A stretch of DNA of 28,475 nucleotides from Bacteroidia bacterium (GTDB lineage Bacteria > Bacteroidota > Bacteroidia > Bacteroidales > Azobacteroidaceae): NCBI GenBank assembly GCA_025996865.1, contig BNTV01000061.1, forward strand, positions 1 through 28,475, in the 5' to 3' direction. This document shows positions 22,529 to 28,475 of the stretch, piece by piece; position 1 is the stretch's first letter, and each line of letters begins with the position of its first letter. Below the pieces are notes generated by a model. That model ran no database searches. It worked only from the letters and a program-made list of their open reading frames with translations, and was not told where the DNA came from. The translations under genes were made by a program, and so were the position numbers.

Positions 22529-25057
22529 ATGCGAAATAAAATTGATTACGGAATTGACTTGGGAACAACCAATTCCGCCATTGCAAGAATGGAAAACGGA
22601 GTTCCTGTGATAAAGAAATCGGACACGTTAAAAGATACTGTGCCGTCGTGCGTGAGTTTCAACAAGAAACAAGACATATTAGTAGGTGATGCAGCAATGA
22701 ATGTGCTAAAAAAAGAAAGCGCTTACGCATTAAAGACTTTTACTAAAAGTAAGAGTAACACATTTGTTGAGTTTAAGCGCACAATGGGAACAACACATAC
22801 CTACGAAAGTGCATATATGGAGCGTGAGTTCAAATCTTTCGAGTTGTCGGCGGAAGTATTGAAAAAACTGAAATTACTGATTCAAGACGAAAATATCTCA
22901 TCCGTAGTGATTACGATTCCCGCAAAGTTTCAAAATCAGCAATGTGAGGCGACAATGCGGGCGGCAAAGTTGGCGGGTTTCAAGCAGGTACAACTTTTGC
23001 AGGAGCCGGTTGCAGCAGCTACGGCTTATGGTTTGGGCAGTAAGTCGAAAGACGGTTTTTGGTTGGTATTCGACTTTGGCGGTGGCACTTTCGATGTCGC
23101 GTTGGTAAAGTCGGAAGAAGGAATTTTGTCGGTAAAAGATACAGAAGGTGATAATTGGCTTGGTGGTAAAAACTTGGATTTAGCTATTGTTGATGAATTG
23201 ATAATTCCTTATTTACAGGAAAATTATGCTGTTGATGGCATCCTTGCTGACGACAATAAAAAAGAAATATTGAGGGAAGCCATGAAACGTATGTATGCGG
23301 AAGACACAAAAATACAATTGTCCTTCAGTCCCAAACATAGTATTTTGTATAACTTGGATGAAACATTTGAAGATAAAGAAGGAAATGAAGTAGAGATAGA
23401 TTTAAATATTACTTCAGCAGATTTAGAACGAGTGCTCGCACCTATTTTCCAAAAAGCAATCGACATTACCAAAGATTTACTGAAACGAAACAATCTGAAA
23501 GGCAGCAATCTGGATAAATTGATTTTGGTTGGCGGGCCTACACATTCGCCTATTTTGCGCCGAATGTTGCGCGAACAGATTACCGAAAACGTAGATACGT
23601 CCGTTGACCCGATGACAGTTGTGGCCTGCGGCGCAGCATTATACGCATCCACGATTGATGTAACCGACGAAATTCAAGACGAAACCCGCGATGAAACAAA
23701 ATTGCAACTGGATGTAAAATACGAAGCCGCTTCGGTAGAACCGACCGAATTAATCAATATCAAAGTATTGAAAGACAAATCAAAAGGCACTATTCCCACC
23801 GAACTTTTTGCCGAATTACTCCGTTCCGATGGTGCATGGAGCAGTAACAAAACCAAAATTGGCGAAAAAGCTGCACTTGTGGAAGTCGCTTTGATTGAAG
23901 GACGCTCCAATTCATTCACAATCAACGTGTATGACGGACAGAGCAACCGCATTGACTGCGAGCCGAATCAATTCAATATTTTACAGGGAATTGGCGGACT
24001 TGATGGAATTCAGGTTTTACCCTATCATATCTGCATTGTGAAACATTTTGCAGACGAAGAAAAAGACTTAATAATGCCGGTCAAAGGATTGGAAAAGAAC
24101 AACCGCTACCCCGCTACCGGCGTTTCAAACGGACTGAAAACCCGCAATGCAATTCGCCCCGGAATGGTAAGCGACAAACTTCGCATCCCTATTTATCAGG
24201 GCGACTATAATGCCGAAAAGTCCAATCCGGAACTAAATAATCTTGTTAATGAAGTAATTATTACAGGCGAAAACCTGCCCACTTTGTTACCGGAAGGTAG
24301 CGATGTGGATATTACAATTAAGGTAGATAAATCGGGATTGATGAAGTTTATTGCCTTTTTTCCTGTGCTGGGACATGAAGAAGAAATCGAAATTTCGATT
24401 AAGGCAATAGAAACGCCGAAAACAAATGAGTTGGCTAAGAAAATTGCAAATGCAAAACGAACGGCAAAAAATGTCAATTCCAAAGATATTTTGGCAAGTT
24501 TAGAAACGCTTGAACAACAACTTGATAATGAAAAAGGGAGTGACGATGGCAAAATGAAAATTCTCGACGGCTTGCGAAAAGAACTGTTAAAACTTGATAC
24601 ATTGGAAAAACAGCAAGAGTGGCCACAGATTGAGCAGGAATTGAAAGATGCTTACTTTAAGTTTGAGGAATTGGTGCAAAAAATAAAAATGCGTGGCGAT
24701 GACGGTGATTTGAATATGAATTCAATAGACGCTGAATTACAGAACATTAAAAAGAATGTTGAACATGTCATAAAAGAAAAAAATCGTGGCGCAGCCAAGG
24801 AGTTGATTTCAGAAATAAGCTCGTTGGATTTCAATTTACGCAATGCTGTTACAGGCAATGCGATGGATATTAAATTTTTGCAGCACTTCAACAACGATTT
24901 CAATAGTTTTCATTGGAAAAACGCAACAAAGGCAAGACAGCTAATTAATCAAGGTTTGCAAATGGTGGCGAACGGAAACAATAACATTCGTCCTGTTTTG
25001 GTGGAAATTGTGCAACTGATACCGAGAGATGAATTACCAACGGATACATTAGTATAA
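22529..25057 (+). CDS. Large non-canonical Hsp70 (DnaK-like) chaperone
   Basis: This 842-residue protein is about 200 residues longer than housekeeping DnaK. The nucleotide-binding domain (about 1-380) is complete, with phosphate loops YGIDLGTTNSAIA and LVFDFGGGTFDVALV, the linker segment LQEPVAAATAYGL and adenosine loop LILVGGPTHSPILRRML, so ATP hydrolysis is expected. The part after residue 380 is divergent. A beta-rich region about 400-640 replaces the classical peptide-binding domain, and the last 200 residues are highly charged helices with coiled-coil character. There is no DnaK-type acidic EEVD-like end. It probably works with the J-like, TerB-like and AAA+ proteins encoded around it rather than in general folding. 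The gene is separated from the upstream part of the array by the antisense toxin-antitoxin pair. Confidence 0.9.
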   Translation: MRNKIDYGIDLGTTNSAIARMENGVPVIKKSDTLKDTVPSCVSFNKKQDILVGDAAMNVLKKESAYALKTFTKSKSNTFVEFKRTMGTTHTYESAYMEREFKSFELSAEVLKKLKLLIQDENISSVVITIPAKFQNQQCEATMRAAKLAGFKQVQLLQEPVAAATAYGLGSKSKDGFWLVFDFGGGTFDVALVKSEEGILSVKDTEGDNWLGGKNLDLAIVDELIIPYLQENYAVDGILADDNKKEILREAMKRMYAEDTKIQLSFSPKHSILYNLDETFEDKEGNEVEIDLNITSADLERVLAPIFQKAIDITKDLLKRNNLKGSNLDKLILVGGPTHSPILRRMLREQITENVDTSVDPMTVVACGAALYASTIDVTDEIQDETRDETKLQLDVKYEAASVEPTELINIKVLKDKSKGTIPTELFAELLRSDGAWSSNKTKIGEKAALVEVALIEGRSNSFTINVYDGQSNRIDCEPNQFNILQGIGGLDGIQVLPYHICIVKHFADEEKDLIMPVKGLEKNNRYPATGVSNGLKTRNAIRPGMVSDKLRIPIYQGDYNAEKSNPELNNLVNEVIITGENLPTLLPEGSDVDITIKVDKSGLMKFIAFFPVLGHEEEIEISIKAIETPKTNELAKKIANAKRTAKNVNSKDILASLETLEQQLDNEKGSDDGKMKILDGLRKELLKLDTLEKQQEWPQIEQELKDAYFKFEELVQKIKMRGDDGDLNMNSIDAELQNIKKNVEHVIKEKNRGAAKELISEISSLDFNLRNAVTGNAMDIKFLQHFNNDFNSFHWKNATKARQLINQGLQMVANGNNNIRPVLVEIVQLIPRDELPTDTLV

Positions 25058-25072
25058 ACTTTAATTTATTGA

Positions 25073-25177
25073 ATGATAAAGATGTTCGGTGAAAATGATT
25101 TGTATGCTTATATAGCTTTAACTCACTTAATTTTGGTAATCCCAATTTCATTATTTTTCAAACAGCAAAAAAAGTGA
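25073..25177 (+). CDS. 34-residue putative membrane peptide
   Basis: A short frame starts 15 bases after the Hsp70 stop. It encodes MIKMFGENDLYAY, a hydrophobic segment IALTHLILVIPISLFF, and a basic KQQKK end, a typical small single-span membrane protein. Its TGA overlaps the GTG start of the next gene within GTGA, the usual arrangement for translational coupling. Coding is supported by position and composition only; the alternative is a spacer with chance properties. Confidence 0.45.
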   Translation: MIKMFGENDLYAYIALTHLILVIPISLFFKQQKK

Positions 25178-26040
25178 ATGATATGACACGATATATTTTT
25201 TCAAGGTTTGTTGGAGTATTCATAGTTACTTTTTTCTTTCGTTGGGCTTTTGCAATAAAATCGCAGCTATTGATTTTTGGTAATATGAATGACAGTAGAT
25301 TTTCAAGTTCTATTCTTGCATATATTTTAATGTTTGTTGTGGTTGCAATAGGAATTTTAGTGCTATGTTCATTCTTCCTATTTTTGAATATTAATGAGTA
25401 TACTGGTTATTATGTGGAAGTAGAAAAAAATGAATATGGACGCAAAATTTATGAACACGAAAAAGAATTGACTCTCATTGAATATATTGGAGGTGAGAAA
25501 AATCCCCAATTAGTATTAAGTCAATACATAAAAATTGTTTTTTTATCATGGGGGTACTTTAATGAGATATTTTTTATAATCGAAAAGAAAAAAGAGAAAA
25601 ATGCCTCTGCATTGTTTGTTTTATTAGTAATATCACTTTGGTTAATAAAAGGTAATCCTCTGATAAATAACTATTATGGCGTTTACAAAACATACGAAGT
25701 TGAAACAAGAGCTGGTTCTGTAAATGAAGAATATTCCAAAATTATTGTACAAAAAAACATTGTAAAACAAACTATTAATTCGATTGAAAATAACTGCGAA
25801 GATTGGGAAGATTGCGATGTCAATAAAAGAGGATATATATTTTTGGAAGCAGGCATGTTTGACGGTTTCTACAATGATGCAGACAAAAAATATTTTAGTG
25901 CTCTGAAATTTTCATTTTTAGAGATATTAATTCATACGGCAATGTATTTTGCTGTGCCTTTTTTGACTGTGATAATAATTAAGAATAGAATTAAATATAA
26001 AAGAATAAGATGGAAACAGCTTTTGAAAACCTATTGCTAA
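25174..26040 (+). CDS. Multi-pass membrane protein of unknown function
   Basis: This 288-residue protein (GTG start at 25174, or ATG at 25183) is notably AT-rich compared with its neighbours. Four hydrophobic segments are visible: near residues 10-28, 46-72 (ILAYILMFVVVAIGILVL), 145-160 (ALFVLLVISLWLI) and 247-270. A charged loop lies between the second and third. A longer one between the third and fourth contains a cluster of acidic residues and two cysteines (NNCEDWEDCDVN) and could be extracytoplasmic. Its end overlaps the TerB-like gene by 31 bases, so the two are firmly linked in one operon. I do not recognise the family. It may be the membrane component to which the TerB-like and AAA+ proteins couple. 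Confidence 0.75.
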   Translation: MNDMTRYIFSRFVGVFIVTFFFRWAFAIKSQLLIFGNMNDSRFSSSILAYILMFVVVAIGILVLCSFFLFLNINEYTGYYVEVEKNEYGRKIYEHEKELTLIEYIGGEKNPQLVLSQYIKIVFLSWGYFNEIFFIIEKKKEKNASALFVLLVISLWLIKGNPLINNYYGVYKTYEVETRAGSVNEEYSKIIVQKNIVKQTINSIENNCEDWEDCDVNKRGYIFLEAGMFDGFYNDADKKYFSALKFSFLEILIHTAMYFAVPFLTVIIIKNRIKYKRIRWKQLLKTYC

Positions 26041-26513
26041 GAACAGCCTTTTGCTGTATGGCTTCCGACGGCGTGATTGCCGACGAAGAAGTGTCGTTAA
26101 TTAAAGATTTGTGTCAAACGATGCCTGAGTTTGCGAATACAGATTTTGCCGATGAAATCAGCCGTTTTGTGTCCGAAATCAATGCGGAAGGTAAGAATTT
26201 CATTGTCGACTTTTTGCAAACACTCAAAACAATGGACTTGTCCGATCGGGAAGAATTGGCGTTAATCAACATTGCTGTCCATGTAATTAAGACAGACAAT
26301 GTGATTGAATACTCGGAAATCAAATTTTTCAAGACTATCCGCTACTGTCTGAAAGTCAGTGATGAAACAATTTTGTCTGATTTATCAACAAAACACGACG
26401 ATATAGATTTGTTTCTCGGCGAAGATATTCGGGCTAAAACATCATTGGATAAAATCATCCAGCAATATTTGGATTTGGTAGAATTGAAAAAATTTCAAAT
26501 ATCAAAAACATGA
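26010..26513 (+). CDS. TerB-like helical protein
   Basis: This 167-residue, all-helical protein resembles the TerB (tellurite-resistance/co-chaperone DjlA N-terminal) family. The N-terminus has the characteristic ASDGVIADEEVSLIKDLC, an acidic loop proposed to bind metal in this fold. A second, similar set is VIKTDNVIEYSEIKFFKTI in the middle. TerB-type domains are found both in tellurium/phage-related stress systems and fused to J-domains in DjlA, fitting its place beside an Hsp70. Its start lies inside the 3' end of the membrane-protein gene, and its stop overlaps the kinase/AAA gene by 4 bases (ATGA, 26510-26513). Confidence 0.75.
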   Translation: METAFENLLLRTAFCCMASDGVIADEEVSLIKDLCQTMPEFANTDFADEISRFVSEINAEGKNFIVDFLQTLKTMDLSDREELALINIAVHVIKTDNVIEYSEIKFFKTIRYCLKVSDETILSDLSTKHDDIDLFLGEDIRAKTSLDKIIQQYLDLVELKKFQISKT

Positions 26514-28297
26514 ACCTTCCAAAAAACACGCTTATTGATGGTAAATATACCGTTCTGCTTTTCATTAAGAATGGGAAAAATGCCGAAACATACCGAGTAA
26601 AAGGAACAGACGGCAAACTATATTTTCTTAAATTGTTCAATTTTGCACACTTGCATCGTTCTGCATTTGATGCGAATAACAATTTATTGGAAATTGAATT
26701 TCTAAAAGCAATAAAGCATCCGAATATCGTTTCTTACAAAGACAGCGGCGAAGTCATCGTTGAGGATAAGAAATACGGTTATTTGGTTTTGGATTTTATT
26801 GCCGGAGAAACATTGGCGGAACACATTGCACGTGAATCTTTTTCTACCCTTTACGACATCCGGCAAATCATGTTGGGTGTGTTGAATGGATTGAAGTATC
26901 TGCACTCGTTGCCAGACCCTATCATTCACAATGAAATTATCCCGCAAAACATTATGTTGGATTTGTCGGGCGATGTGCCTCAAGCAAAGATAATTGATTT
27001 TGGCTATGCTCGTTCGTTCCATCAATCGACAAAAGCATACAATAAGGAAGGGCTGAATTTGAATTATGTCGCTTCGGAATGTTTCAATAATCTGTATTCC
27101 CCACAATCCGATTTGTTTTCGGTGGGTGCGGTCCTGCACCAATTATTGTTTGGCTTACCACCTTGGTTCAAAGATATTTCAAGGTATCAGGCAAGTCGTA
27201 TCAATATAGAAGAAGCTATTTTGGAAGAACGGCAACGACCGCTTGTTTTGCCAGATATAGAAAGTAAATTCATTGATTATGAATCTTCTATTCTAAATAT
27301 CGTCAAAAAAGCTATACACAACGACCCCGAAGAACGGTTTCAATCGGCAAATGAATTTATCCAAGCTTTGAACGGCGAAATAGAAGTGCCTGATATAGAT
27401 ACTGTTCAAAGAGTGAAATCAGATGACCAGCCCAGCAGTAAACCCAAGATACGAAAAGCTAAAGGCAAAGGTTTTGATGCCATTGCAGGGATGAATGAAT
27501 TGAAAGCGCAACTCAAATTAGATGTCATAGATGCCTTGCATAATCCCGAAGAATATGCAAAATATGGCGTAACCATTCCCAACGGAATGTTGTTGTATGG
27601 TCCTCCGGGCTGTGGTAAAACATTCTTTGCTAAACATTTTGCCGAAGAAGTAGGCTTTAATTTTGTGCTGGCAACGCCCTCCACATTAAAAAGTCGCTAC
27701 GTCAATGCAACGCAAGAAAACATTGCAAAGATGTTTGAAGAAGCCGAAAAAAATGCGCCCACGATTATTTTTATTGATGAAATCAACGAACTTTTACCGA
27801 ATCGCGACAGCGATGCACACGAAATGTCCAAAAGCGCCGTTAATGAAATGTTAGCGCAGATGGACAGAACCGGTGAAAAGGGCATTTTTATCATTGGCGC
27901 AACGAATTATCCCGACATGATTGACCCCGCTATGCTTCGTGCAGGTCGATTGGATAAGAAATTTTATCTGCCGCCACCCGATTTTGCAGCGAGAAAAACA
28001 ATGTTTGAAATGTATCTGAAAAACAGACCTTTGGACTTCGGTATGGATTATGACAAACTCGCCTTGTTGACCGAAAATTACGTTTCGGCAGATATTGAAT
28101 TTTTAGTGAATGAAACGGCGCGTATTGCCTTGAAAGAGAAAAGTCGGATTACCATGATTCAGTTGGAAAACACGATTCGGACAACAAAGCCCTCTGTGCC
28201 ATTGAATGAGTTGAAGAAATTCGAGGAAATAAGGGCAAAAATGAATAGTGAGATTATTGAGCAAAAAAACAAACGTCCCAGAGTTGGTTTTATATAA
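26510..28297 (+). CDS. Fusion of a degenerate Ser/Thr kinase domain with a p97/FtsH-type AAA+ ATPase
   Basis: This 595-residue protein has two domains. The kinase-like domain (about 10-290) keeps the ATP lysine K41, the loop asparagine N147 and DFG at 163-165. Its catalytic loop, however, reads HNEIIPQN instead of HRDLKPxN, so the catalytic Asp is Glu (E142) and the following Lys is Ile, and the Gly-rich loop is poor. It may be a pseudokinase. After a basic linker near 300-320 comes a complete AAA+ module. Walker A GPPGCGKT is at 364-371, a pore-loop aromatic lies in SRYVNAT, Walker B IIFIDE is at 419-424, sensor 1 lies in IIGATN, and arginine fingers R477 and R480 lie in AMLRAGRLD. This is a classic-clade unfoldase or remodeller. 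It is the last gene of the operon. Substrate and output are unknown. Confidence 0.9.
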   Translation: MNLPKNTLIDGKYTVLLFIKNGKNAETYRVKGTDGKLYFLKLFNFAHLHRSAFDANNNLLEIEFLKAIKHPNIVSYKDSGEVIVEDKKYGYLVLDFIAGETLAEHIARESFSTLYDIRQIMLGVLNGLKYLHSLPDPIIHNEIIPQNIMLDLSGDVPQAKIIDFGYARSFHQSTKAYNKEGLNLNYVASECFNNLYSPQSDLFSVGAVLHQLLFGLPPWFKDISRYQASRINIEEAILEERQRPLVLPDIESKFIDYESSILNIVKKAIHNDPEERFQSANEFIQALNGEIEVPDIDTVQRVKSDDQPSSKPKIRKAKGKGFDAIAGMNELKAQLKLDVIDALHNPEEYAKYGVTIPNGMLLYGPPGCGKTFFAKHFAEEVGFNFVLATPSTLKSRYVNATQENIAKMFEEAEKNAPTIIFIDEINELLPNRDSDAHEMSKSAVNEMLAQMDRTGEKGIFIIGATNYPDMIDPAMLRAGRLDKKFYLPPPDFAARKTMFEMYLKNRPLDFGMDYDKLALLTENYVSADIEFLVNETARIALKEKSRITMIQLENTIRTTKPSVPLNELKKFEEIRAKMNSEIIEQKNKRPRVGFI

Positions 28298-28371
28298 ATA
28301 ATTCAACTTATGGAACAAATCTGAATTGCTGTTTCAAAGAAACTAATTGGGTGCATTTCAAATTGTCGCAT

Positions 28372-28410
28372 CCGTCATTGCGAGTTCCTTCGCTTCACTC
28401 ACAATGACGG
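28372..28410. repeat. REP-like inverted repeat at the right edge
   Basis: The arms CCGTCATTGCGAG (28372-28384) and CTCACAATGACGG (28398-28410) pair with one mismatch around a short loop. The sequence resembles the CGTCATTGCGAG-type palindromic repeat seen between genes of many bacteria. It follows the last gene of the operon by about 75 bases. Confidence 0.7.
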
Positions 28411-28444
28411 TAGAGATATTATAGTAAAAAGGGGAGAGATTAAA

Positions 28445-28461
28445 AAAGCGCGTAGCGCTTT
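28445..28461. repeat. Short hairpin at the right edge
   Basis: AAAGCGC, loop GTA, GCGCTTT is a perfect 7-base-pair stem. With the neighbouring inverted repeat it fills the region after the kinase/AAA gene. It could be part of a repeat element or a weak terminator; its context is cut off by the window edge. Confidence 0.5.
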
Positions 28462-28475
28462 CGCGTTTATAGCCG

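Overview
The window looks like chromosomal DNA of a member of the Bacteroidota, probably order Bacteroidales. The evidence is the repeated Bacteroides-type -7 promoter element (TAnnTTTG), the scarcity of strong Shine-Dalgarno sites, a PD-(D/E)XK/AAA-like ATPase of a type common in this phylum, and the protein sequences themselves. No rRNA, tRNA or CRISPR array was recognised.

Left part (1-6.9 kb). The 5' end of hypB (minus strand) runs off the left edge. Next come an AAA-like ATPase/nuclease gene with a near-consensus promoter and a two-gene minus-strand unit: a Tat-exported Gfo/Idh/MocA oxidoreductase followed by a PmoA-like lipoprotein. Divergent from these are a nitronate monooxygenase-like flavoprotein and a DEAD-box RNA helicase.

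Hydrogenase region (6.9-19.1 kb). hypF-hypA (minus) diverge from hypC-hypD (plus). After an intrusion of about 2.9 kb come hypE and then the four-gene uptake [NiFe]-hydrogenase operon: Tat-exported small subunit, large subunit, cytochrome b and maturation endopeptidase. With hypB at the left edge, all six Hyp maturation proteins are present, so the window could encode a complete membrane-bound hydrogenase. The small subunit has the two extra proximal-cluster cysteines known from oxygen-tolerant enzymes. The intrusion between hypD and hypE holds an ABC-2 drug-type exporter, a chimeric remnant ORF and a small orphan ORF. It also contains N-terminal and C-terminal pieces that look like one IS4-type transposase, placed on either side of the exporter. 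hypF carries an in-frame palindromic repeat of about 99 bp.

Chaperone/kinase region (19.1-28.3 kb). A promoter-like -7 element and a leader of about 290 nt with several mutually exclusive stems precede a plus-strand gene array. Its members are a tail-anchored protein with a J-domain-like start, a secreted/anchored coiled-coil protein, a large non-canonical Hsp70, a 34-residue membrane peptide, a multi-pass membrane protein, a TerB-like protein, and a fusion of a degenerate Ser/Thr-kinase domain with a p97/FtsH-type AAA+ ATPase. The last four genes overlap one another. The array is split by a small antisense toxin-antitoxin-like pair whose toxin is cut short. I do not recognise this combination as a named system. 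It looks like a membrane-associated chaperone/unfoldase stress or defence module and is the best candidate here for something undescribed.

Right edge (28.3-28.5 kb). Only intergenic palindromic repeats were seen.
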